Below the pieces are notes generated by a model, which was not told where the DNA came from, did not search any database, and worked only from the letters and a program-made list of their open reading frames with translations. Below are positions 1 to 8,000 of a DNA stretch of 34,808 bases, one piece after another (the first letter of the stretch is position 1; each line of letters starts with the position of its first letter). The DNA comes from Phycisphaerales bacterium. GTDB lineage: Bacteria; Bacteroidota; Bacteroidia; Chitinophagales; Chitinophagaceae. The position numbers and the translations under genes were made by a program. The stretch spans positions 1-34,808 of the forward strand of contig JASGCQ010000018.1 in the NCBI GenBank assembly GCA_030054025.1, written 5' to 3'.

Positions 1-196
1 CCAAAGCGAATAAAATCAATACTTTCTTCGTGAGACCTAAACGCCTATACCTATACTTTAATTTTTATTGCGTCTTGATTTTTTTTCTCTTGTTGATACA
101 TATCCTTGTATATATCGTATCCGAATTGAAAATCAGCAGACTCAAATTCCTTTTCATCATCTTTGGGGTTTGCAGTAGATTTTCCAAAGTGCAATT

Positions 197-290
197 GCAC
201 GTAGCACACTGAAAGCCACGCAGAAGATGGCACGCCCTAAAACAAAAGGGTGTGTCCTCTGCGTTGGTTTTTCAATAGTGTGTTGGGTGC
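197..290. repeat. Long imperfect inverted repeat (arms 197-238 and 247-290)
   Basis: The left arm (GCAC at 197-200, CACACT at 205-210, ACGCAGA near 218-224, CCCT at 235-238) is complementary, with small bulges, to the right arm (AGGG 247-250, TCTGCGT 258-264, AGTGTG 277-282, GTGC 287-290). The loop is 8 bases, 239-246. Arms of over 40 bases are too long for a simple terminator. It could be a small non-coding RNA, a MITE-like remnant or an unusual terminator for a gene left of the window. The arms are seen directly; function is unknown. Confidence 0.6.
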
Positions 291-346
291 TTGGTCGTAC
301 CTTTAGAACTGTTGGATACTAACAAAGAGACACATCCTTTTGTTTT
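239..346. repeat. Second inverted repeat, 18-base arms, overlapping the first
   Basis: AAAACAAAAGGGTGTGTC at 239-256 is complementary over its full 18 bases to GACACATCCTTTTGTTTT at 329-346; the single mismatch becomes a G-U pair in RNA. The left arm shares bases 247-256 with the right arm of the repeat at 197-290, so the two hairpins cannot form together. The right arm runs into a T-rich stretch (343-347) about 60 bases before the XRE gene. It could be a terminator/antiterminator switch, or terminal inverted repeats of a ~108-base miniature element. Confidence 0.6.
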
Positions 347-407
347 TATAGTTTTATTAGAGACTGTTGTATTAAGATAACATAACAACTCAATAAAAGC
401 TAGGAAG

Positions 408-755
408 ATGTCACTAAATTATATTGCCAAATTATTAAAAGAATTGAGATTGAAGCATAATCTGACACAAGGTTATCTAGGACATAAATTAGGCAAAAAT
501 CAAACATATTACTCAAGGTTAGAATCAGGAAAGGCAGAATTGACGATACCCGAAGCCAAAATTCTTGCTAAAGAATTTAATGTTTCATTAAATAAGTTTT
601 TTGAAGAGATTGATTGTGAAGATGAACTGATAGAAGATAACTCGGCAGTATTCAGCGAATATCTTACAAAGTGTTTCAAAGAAGAATATTTCAAAATACT
701 TAAAGAATATTTAAAAGTTTGTCAAGACAAAGGAATTGAACCAAATTTAAAATAA
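408..755 (+). CDS. XRE/Cro-type helix-turn-helix DNA-binding protein
   Basis: A 115-residue protein whose first ~60 residues form an HTH_XRE domain: LRLKHNLTQGYLGHKLGKN gives helices 1-2 and the turn, and TYYSRLESGKAELTI is the recognition helix and following segment. The acidic C-terminal half (residues 65-115) has no family I recognise and may dimerise or bind a partner. The role is inferred to be transcriptional control, target unknown. No toxin or restriction gene is seen beside it inside the window. By my count G+C is about 29% over 421-720, against 40-50% in two 60-base lines of priA, which suggests recent transfer. Its stop lies 3 bases from the priA stop, tail to tail. ATG start at 408. 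Confidence 0.85.
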   Translation: MSLNYIAKLLKELRLKHNLTQGYLGHKLGKNQTYYSRLESGKAELTIPEAKILAKEFNVSLNKFFEEIDCEDELIEDNSAVFSEYLTKCFKEEYFKILKEYLKVCQDKGIEPNLK

Positions 756-758
756 AGC

Positions 759-3230
759 CTACACCGTATCTACATCAAAAATGATCTGCACACCCGAAAA
801 CCCCTTCTTGCCGAGGCTTTGCATGCGTTGAACCCTAAGAGATTCTTTTACTTGCTTTAAGATTTGGCTATCACGTGGACATTTTATCCATACCTCCTGA
901 ACGTATTGGTTGCGCACCCTTGCTACTCCTGCCGGCACGGGACCTTGTATCGTTATTCCTTCCATATTGGCTATGGCGGAAGCCATTTCTGTTGCTGCTT
1001 CAATGGCTTTTTGTTCATTGCGGTGGCGGCAAATAATTTTGATAATACGGCAAAATGGAGGATAATCAAATTGCTGACGGAAATGAATTTCGTTGAGATA
1101 AAAACTACGAGTGTCATGTTGCTGTACCCATTGCAAAACAGGATGCTGCAAATTGTAGGCTTGTACCATTACTTGACCTTCGCCATCTAGCCTACCCGCT
1201 CTTCCGCTTACTTGGCTCATCAGCTGAAAGGCACGCTCATTCACCCTATAGTCGGGATAATTGAGCAAACTATCGGCACTCAAGATACCTACCAAAGTTA
1301 CATTCGGAAAATCCAATCCTTTCACCACCATTTGTGTCCCCACCAAAACATCAATCTGCTGTTTATTGAGTTTGTCTAGTAATTGGCTAAACTGTTGCTT
1401 GCCCCTAGTGCTGTCCAAATCTATACGAGCTACACGAGCTTTTGGGAAAAGCATTTGCACCTCTTCCTCTATTTTTTGCGTGCCAAATGTTTTACTCACA
1501 AGGTCAGTACTGCCGCATTTAAGGCAATGGTGCAAGACCCGTACTTTGCTGCCACAATAATGGCAATGCAATTTATCGGTACTCTTGTGATAAGTAAGTG
1601 CCACGGAGCAATTGCTGCATTGGGGCACCCATCCGCAGGTGCGGCAAATCTGAAAAGGACTATAACCCCGTTTATTTTGAAAGAGTATGACTTGTTTGCC
1701 ATTGTGCAAGGCCATTGTCATGGCTTCTTGCAAAGCGGGCGTGAGTAGTCGGATGCCCTGTTTATATACTTGGTCGAGGCTACGAGCGTCTATTAGCTGT
1801 ACCTTGGGCATTTTTACTCCTTGAAATCGTTCGTTCAAGAGAGCAAAACCATATTTGTGTTGTTGTACGTTGTACAAACTTTCTACAGAGGGTGTTGCAG
1901 AGCCCAGTAACACTTTTGCTTGGTATAATCGAGCCAAATAAATGGCAGCATCACGCGCATGAAAACGGGGCGCAGGATCTTGTTGCTTGTAGGAGGCATC
2001 GTGTTCTTCGTCCACAATAATGATGCCCAAACTATTGTAGGGAAGCCATAGCGCAGAGCGTGTGCCTACCACTAATTTATAAGTGTTGCGGCGTACTTTT
2101 TCCCAAATTTCCACACGCTCATTATGCGAAAATCGGCTATGATAAACACCCATTTCTTCACCAAAATAGGCACGTAAACGATTGACTAATTGGGTAGTGA
2201 TGGCAATCTCCGGCAATAAAAAAATCGCTTGCTTGTCTGAGCTGATACAGTCTTTTATTTTTTGAATATATAGCAAGGTCTTGCCCGATCCGGTAACGCC
2301 TTGTAACAAGCAAACTCCTTTCTCGATAAAATTTGAACTGATGGTATCAAAAGATTTTTGTTGTGCTTCGGTAAACACTATTGAACCTGTTTGTTCGCTG
2401 GGGATGTATTGTAGTCGGTCCACATCACGAAGCTCTACTTCGAAAATCCCTTTGTCTATCAAAGGCTTTAATTGAGCTGCTGTAGCTTTTATTTGGTCTA
2501 ATAATTCGTTGCGCAAAACATAGCCTTGCTTTTTGTTCATTTGTAAATAAGCCATTAGCAGACTCAATTGCTTGGGCGATTTTTGCAGTTTGTCAAACAG
2601 TTGGTGCAAAGCCCCTTCTTCAGTATAGTTCTGAGCAAGGCAAATGACTTTTTCTTTTCGAGGGCTATAACTTTGTTCTAATCCTTCATTGATATAGACG
2701 CATTCGTTTTCGATGAGTTCGTTGAGCACTTTAGGCAGGTAAGCCGCACCTACTGTTTGGCGCAACTCACTAATGGTCATCTCTTTTTTGAGGAGTAGAG
2801 ATTGAAGTGCTAAAAAGGCTTCGTTGCTCCAAGGTATCGAGTCGTAGTCAGTTCTATCAGCCCATTCGATGCGGGTTTCACTCATTAGTTTCAAATGAGC
2901 AGGAAGCGCAGCGTTCATCACTTCGCCGGGCGATGCAATGTAATATTGCCCTACCCAATCCCAAAATTGTAATTGTTTTTCGTTGACAATAGGTGCTTGA
3001 TCAAGAATGTTGCGAATGGGTTTTACAGAATAAGCGTCTGGTGATTCATTATGCAAGCGTTGCACAATACCTGCAAAAAATTTATTGCCTTTGAGGGCTA
3101 CTTCTACGCGCATACCCACGACAATCTTTTCTTGCAACTCGATAGGTACACCATAAGTAAGTGTTTGGGGTAGATTGAGCGGCAAGATGACTTCGGCAAA
3201 ACGAAAATTTGATACAGGACTAGAAATCAC
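759..3230 (-). CDS. priA: Primosomal protein N' (replication restart helicase PriA)
   Basis: PriA is the superfamily 2 DNA helicase that recognises stalled forks and reloads the replicative helicase. The 823 residues show the N-terminal 3'-DNA-binding domain (about 1-110), Walker A GVTGSGKT at 311-318, a DEEH box at 407-410, and the zinc-binding cysteine cluster (CRTC, CSNC, CHYC, CLKC pairs) from about residue 529 to 571, followed by the second helicase lobe with the QVSGRAGR motif. Length is slightly above the roughly 730-residue E. coli protein, as is common in Bacteroidota. The start codon is GTG at 3230: no in-frame ATG precedes it and the next Met is residue 40, inside the conserved N-terminal domain. 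It is transcribed away from the DUF2461 gene and converges on the XRE gene. Confidence 0.97.
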   Translation of the reverse strand: MISSPVSNFRFAEVILPLNLPQTLTYGVPIELQEKIVVGMRVEVALKGNKFFAGIVQRLHNESPDAYSVKPIRNILDQAPIVNEKQLQFWDWVGQYYIASPGEVMNAALPAHLKLMSETRIEWADRTDYDSIPWSNEAFLALQSLLLKKEMTISELRQTVGAAYLPKVLNELIENECVYINEGLEQSYSPRKEKVICLAQNYTEEGALHQLFDKLQKSPKQLSLLMAYLQMNKKQGYVLRNELLDQIKATAAQLKPLIDKGIFEVELRDVDRLQYIPSEQTGSIVFTEAQQKSFDTISSNFIEKGVCLLQGVTGSGKTLLYIQKIKDCISSDKQAIFLLPEIAITTQLVNRLRAYFGEEMGVYHSRFSHNERVEIWEKVRRNTYKLVVGTRSALWLPYNSLGIIIVDEEHDASYKQQDPAPRFHARDAAIYLARLYQAKVLLGSATPSVESLYNVQQHKYGFALLNERFQGVKMPKVQLIDARSLDQVYKQGIRLLTPALQEAMTMALHNGKQVILFQNKRGYSPFQICRTCGWVPQCSNCSVALTYHKSTDKLHCHYCGSKVRVLHHCLKCGSTDLVSKTFGTQKIEEEVQMLFPKARVARIDLDSTRGKQQFSQLLDKLNKQQIDVLVGTQMVVKGLDFPNVTLVGILSADSLLNYPDYRVNERAFQLMSQVSGRAGRLDGEGQVMVQAYNLQHPVLQWVQQHDTRSFYLNEIHFRQQFDYPPFCRIIKIICRHRNEQKAIEAATEMASAIANMEGITIQGPVPAGVARVRNQYVQEVWIKCPRDSQILKQVKESLRVQRMQSLGKKGFSGVQIIFDVDTV

Positions 3231-3312
3231 AATGCAAGATAGTGGATTGCTCTAAATTCCTTAATTCTATTCCGATATTAACAACAAGAATAGGTTTGTG
3301 CATCAGGAGTAT

Positions 3313-3320
3313 TATTTTTG
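3313..3320 (+). promoter_or_regulatory. Candidate -7 box of the DUF2461 gene
   Basis: TATTTTTG matches the Bacteroidota sigma-A -7 consensus TAnnTTTG exactly and ends 18 bases before the ATG at 3339. I see no TTTG at the usual 19-21-base distance upstream; one at 3295-3298 is too close. The 5' leader would be about a dozen bases. Confidence 0.55.
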
Positions 3321-3338
3321 CGTATAATCTTTTAAAAC

Positions 3339-4001
3339 ATGCTTCAAAAGTCAACGCTCGAATTTCTAAGTCAGCTCAACGATAATAACAATAAAGTTTG
3401 GTTTGACGACAACCGTAAAAAATACGAGGCTGCCAAACAAGATTTTGAAGCCTTTATTGCCGAAGTATTGTTGGCGAATACTACCTTAATTCCTGAACTA
3501 GAAGGAAGAAAAGCAAAGGATTGCATTTTTAGAATTTTTAAAGATGTACGTTTTTCGAAAGACAAAGCACCGTATAAAAATAATTTTGGAGCGGCTTTTG
3601 GTAAAGCCGAAAAAAAGACGATGGGAGCTGGATTTTATATTCACTTACAACCTGGGAATCATAATTTTATAGGAGGTGGAATATGGATGCCAGAGGCGGA
3701 AACCTTAAAAGCAATCAGGCAAGAAATTGATTATAATTTTAAAGAGTTTCAGAAAATAGTCAGTAAGCCTTCTTTCAAAAAAATGTTCGGAGATTTGGAT
3801 GCTTCAGAAAAATTAAAAAAATGCCCTAAAGATTACACTGAGGACAATCCTGCCATCGAATATTTGAAACTCAAAAGTTTTACTGTTGGTACAGCCATAA
3901 GTGATAAAGATATGTTGAGCAAAGAGGTTATTGCTAAGGTGGTCGCAGTAGTAAAAGAAAAGAAGCCCTTAATTGATTTCTTAAACAGAGCGATTGCTTA
4001 A
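3339..4001 (+). CDS. DUF2461 domain-containing protein (TIGR02453 family)
   Basis: The 220 residues match, by eye, the DUF2461/TIGR02453 family along the whole length: N-terminal LEFLSQLNDNNNKVWFDDNR, then the typical FRIFKDVRFSKDKAPYKNNF (about residues 65-84), and a central GAGFYIHLQPGNHNFIGGG segment. The family is widespread and its biochemical function is not established; no signal peptide or membrane span is visible, so it is probably cytoplasmic. It stands alone between priA (divergent) and porP/sprF (convergent, 3-base gap). The ATG at 3339 follows a good -7 box. Family assignment is firm; function is not. Confidence 0.9.
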   Translation: MLQKSTLEFLSQLNDNNNKVWFDDNRKKYEAAKQDFEAFIAEVLLANTTLIPELEGRKAKDCIFRIFKDVRFSKDKAPYKNNFGAAFGKAEKKTMGAGFYIHLQPGNHNFIGGGIWMPEAETLKAIRQEIDYNFKEFQKIVSKPSFKKMFGDLDASEKLKKCPKDYTEDNPAIEYLKLKSFTVGTAISDKDMLSKEVIAKVVAVVKEKKPLIDFLNRAIA

Positions 4002-4004
4002 TGT

Positions 4005-5051
4005 TTATCTTCTCGGACAAACAGTTTTATTAAATCCTCTTTGAGGGTCACTCAATAAACCTGTTTTAATCATGGAGATTTCAAAACCACCACGCAAATT
4101 GGATGCAGCTTTCAGTTTCGAAACATTCATATCATAGCTCATAGCCACCGTAAATTGATTGTAATCCAGCTTTACAATTGGTATCAGCGCATCACTTACT
4201 CGGTACATAATACCCGCATACAAGATGATTGAATTTTCCGTCTCTGCCGCATCATTTTTACGACCTACTAATCCCCCAAGTATAGTTTCATTGTATTTAC
4301 CTTGCAGCATGAAATTGTTTTGTGTTTGAACACTCCAAGTTTCATTAACCAGCCAGTTGATTCCTAAATTCAAATTCCAACGAAAATTTTGTCGCACTCC
4401 TGCCAAGTCATTATAAAAGTTCGATTCGGGGCGCGTGAGGTGGTAACCGGCTATCCCAAAAGAGTAATTCGTTTTGTTATCGGCACCGGTATTGCTGGTA
4501 TAATTGATGCCAAATCCCAAATCCATTTGACCAACTTTGGGGTTGGGTAACTTTTCACCGCTTGGCCTGTTGGGGTCATAACCTGTACTCGGGTTGTATT
4601 GGCTGCCAAAAGTCATTTTGTTTGGATCGTAAAAGCGTTGTAAATATCCGCCCATCAATCCGAAAGATAAAAGTGTGCTATGATCTTCATTGAGCATTTT
4701 GTTGTACGAAAAAGCGAGGCTGCCCGAGAGTGTAGTCAAATTAATGCTACCCGTTTTGTCGTAAAATCCGATAAAACCGATTCCTAAATAATCTTGAGAT
4801 TCACCGATTTGTCTTTTGATTTCGGCACTGGTTGTCGCAGTCTGAAAAGCTGCGCTAATACTGCTCCATTGGTTGCGATACATCAAGCCCATTCTGTAAT
4901 CCCCATTGTACAAACCTGTAAGTGCAGGATTGCGCAAAATGCTCGTTTCATAAAATTGAGAAAAATGGATGTCCTGGGCAAGACCTCTTTGGCTAAAACT
5001 CAAAGTAAGTGTTGCTATAAAAACGATAATTTTTTTTGAAAAAATGCTCAT
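4005..5051 (-). CDS. PorP/SprF family type IX secretion system outer-membrane protein
   Basis: The protein has 348 residues with a signal peptide ending near FSQRGLAQ, then QDIHFSQFYETSILRNPALTGLYNGDYRMGLMYRNQW, the hallmark start of PorP/SprF proteins, followed by a beta-barrel-like run of alternating aromatic and polar strands. Family members sit in the outer membrane and are needed for secretion or surface attachment of T9SS substrates with type B (CHU_C) C-termini. The gene lies 16 bases downstream of exactly such a substrate, in the same direction, so the two are almost certainly one transcription unit and a secretion pair. The C-terminus continues past the usual final strand with LSDPQRGFNKTVCPRR. 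Confidence 0.93.
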   Translation of the reverse strand: MSIFSKKIIVFIATLTLSFSQRGLAQDIHFSQFYETSILRNPALTGLYNGDYRMGLMYRNQWSSISAAFQTATTSAEIKRQIGESQDYLGIGFIGFYDKTGSINLTTLSGSLAFSYNKMLNEDHSTLLSFGLMGGYLQRFYDPNKMTFGSQYNPSTGYDPNRPSGEKLPNPKVGQMDLGFGINYTSNTGADNKTNYSFGIAGYHLTRPESNFYNDLAGVRQNFRWNLNLGINWLVNETWSVQTQNNFMLQGKYNETILGGLVGRKNDAAETENSIILYAGIMYRVSDALIPIVKLDYNQFTVAMSYDMNVSKLKAASNLRGGFEISMIKTGLLSDPQRGFNKTVCPRR

Positions 5052-5067
5052 CTCTGTTTTTTAAAGA

Positions 5068-8000
5068 TTACTTAATTAAGGTTACATCACTTTTCCAAAA
5101 AATTGTTTCACCATTGTCGCAAGTAGCTTCTAAAGTATAAACAAAAGTGTCTGGGTTTTGAGCTTCGCCTTTAAAAGTGCCATCCCATCCTTGTTCCTTT
5201 ATATTTGCCTCTATGTTAGTACGTTCATATACTTTTTGTCCCCAACGATTATAGACGATGAAAGATTTTATTTTACCGACACCTTTGCCTTGAGGGTAGA
5301 AATAATCGTTCAGACCGTCACCATTTGGCGTAAAGGTGTTCGGGATAAATAATTGACTTTGATCGCAGAAAACGACTATCACAACATCGTCAGAGTCGGA
5401 GCAACCAAAATCTGTAGTTCCTTTTAAAGTATATATGGTTGTGACCAGTGGTTTGGCTACAGGATTGGCACAGTCGGAGCAGCTCAAACTATCTGTAGGC
5501 GTCCAAGTATATTTTACGGCAATCTTACTCGAGCCATTCAATTGAACTGAAGTTCCTGCCAATACTTTTTGGTCAGTTCCTGCATTTACTTCAGGCAATG
5601 GATGAACGACCACTTTTATAAAGCCGGTATCTGGAATACAAGAACCTTCGCTACCAATTACTCGATAAATAATCGTACTATCTGGTGTAGCGATTGGGTT
5701 GGAAATATTTGCATCGTTCAAGAATGTGGCCGGAGTCCAAAGATACTTTTGTGCTCCAGATGCTACAAGTTGGATTGGTCTTTGCGCACAAGCATCTATA
5801 GCTTTTGCCAGTATCAGGGTTGTTTTAGTTTTAATGCCTACATCAAGCGTGTCTTTGTTGGTGCAGCCATGCTCGTCTGTTCCAAACACAATATATTTAA
5901 TCGGCACTTTTGTAGAGGTAGTAGGGCTTGCGCAATCGATACAACTCAATGTAGGGTCGTATATCCAAGTATAGGACACTGCCCCATTTACAAGCAATGT
6001 TGCTTGGTCGCCCAAACAGATAAGGGTATCTTTTGCTTTTATTTTGGGCAAATCATAAACGGTAATAGCTTTCGTTACAGAATCTATACAGCCATTCGTA
6101 TTGGTGTTCACCAATTTGATTGTGTAAGCACCTGCCTTTGGATATACACGAATCGGATTTTTGCTTGTACTCTTACTAGCATCATCAAAAGTCCATATAG
6201 AAGACAGGTAAGACGACATAAAGCTATAAGAAGAATCATTCAAAGTAATAGAAGTACCTACGCAAGCAGGAGAATAAGTAATTATAGGAGTAATGCCATC
6301 CACTTTTATGGTATCTAATCCTTTGCTTGATGTCGAACAGCCCTTTCCATCACCCAATATAAGGCTTGGAATATAATAGCCAGGGGTAGTATAAGTGTGT
6401 GATGTCTTTAGCTTACCAACGGCACTTTCTGTATAACCATCTGCAAAGTCCCAAATCATTACTTTGGCATTGATGAGCTCTGCCTCAAAATCAACTGTTA
6501 GTGGTTTGCAGCCTTTAAGAGGTGCGTATTTTATGGCACCATCATAACCCAATACTCGAGCCTTGCCAAATGCAGTATCATTACAGCCATGCTTATCAAA
6601 TGCAACCAGCACGATACGATAGACGCCTGAGTCAACATAAGGAGTTACCGGACTGGGTATGGTGGCTGTGCTACCGTTATCGAAATCCCAACTATAAGCA
6701 ATCGCATTAGTTGAGGTATTGGTAAAGCTGACAAATAATGGCGGGCAAAGTGCAATACTGTCGCTCATTGTAAAGGATGCAGTAGGTTTAGTTGTTTTTA
6801 CATAAGCTGTTTTTGTGAGCGAATCTTTACAGCCGGTGGCATCGGTAACCACAAGTTTCACATTGAAAGTGCCGATTGTTTTGTAAGTGTAAACAGGATT
6901 GGGCAATGTTGAGCTGCCAATACCATCACCAAAATCCCAGAAAAAATTCAGCCCAACACCCGTTGTTTTATTGAAAAATTCATTAGCACGACCGATACAG
7001 GTAAAGGTGTCCAAGAGTGCCGTAAAGTCAGCTTTAGGTCTTCTCGATTCCACAGCAAGAGTGTTAGAATCTTTACATCCTAAATTATCTGTAACAATTA
7101 GTTTGACAGTATAAGCACCCGGACTCGAATAGGATTTCGAGGCTTTAATTGAAGTATCTGTAGTAGAGGTGAGGTCGCCCCAAAGCCAGGTCCTTAAAAC
7201 ATTTTTGATGCCTTTGCCTTTCGTATTGGTACTACTGTCCGTAAAATTGATGGTAGAGGGGAAGCAAGACAATAGAGGGCTAGGGACAAATTTTACAAAA
7301 GGTTTAGCTACAGCCAGATAATTGCTTCTTGTATAAGACCCACTGCATTTATGAATGTCTTGGTACAGTAGTGTGACAGAATAAATACCCGTATCTCTAA
7401 AAACGACAAAGTATTTATTAGAAACAGAATCATACAACACTTTGCTGCCCGTGTCGGAAGTACTCCATGCGATTTTGGCAATATAGGGAGAACTCGTATT
7501 GGTCAGCCAAAAAGTATCGCGAAAACATTGGTCGGAATCTACTGCGGTAAAAGTGGGTTGAATCTTAAACAGTTGAATATAACGTGTAAGAGAATCTCTA
7601 CAGCCAAAACTGTCGTTGGTAGTAATGAGCGATACTGCATAAGTTCCGGTGTCTGAATAGATATGAACCGGATTTCTAAGCGTAGAAGTAGCACCATCTC
7701 CAAATCGCCAAAACCATGATGTTGGGCGGTAAGAAGAGTCTATGAAGCTGACCTTCAAAGGCGTATCACAAGAATATTTTATACCGAAAAAAGAACTGGG
7801 TGGATTAATAGTAACAGGTTTAGAAATAGTATCTACACAACCATAACGATTGGCTACTAGCAGTATTCTCCTATTTCCTGCAACTTTATACTGATGGTTT
7901 ACAAATTTGCTGGTGTCTTCCAAAGTAAAGGCATCGCCAAAATCCCAAGTGTATTTAATGCCTCCAGTTGAAAGATTGGTGCAGTACACATAATCATTCT

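Larger units (their letters stand above)
1..407. other. Left-edge stretch without a convincing gene
   Basis: No open frame here looks like a complete gene. A minus-strand frame (233 to 51, 60 codons) has a charged, protein-like second half, but its only start lies inside a long inverted repeat and I recognise no family; it may be a remnant. A hydrophobic plus-strand frame (30-212) is its antisense shadow. The right half carries the repeat cluster described separately (197-346). The stretch from 347 to 407 is the A+T-rich leader of the XRE gene. Confidence 0.5.

Noticed and set aside
51-233. Minus-strand 60-codon frame with a protein-like charged half
   Set aside because: Its only start lies in an inverted repeat, it matches no family I know, and there is no promoter; at best a remnant.
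5569-6318. Long plus-strand open frame (249 codons) inside the PKD gene
   Set aside because: It is antisense to strongly repetitive PKD coding sequence and has an unnatural Cys/Arg/Ile-rich composition.
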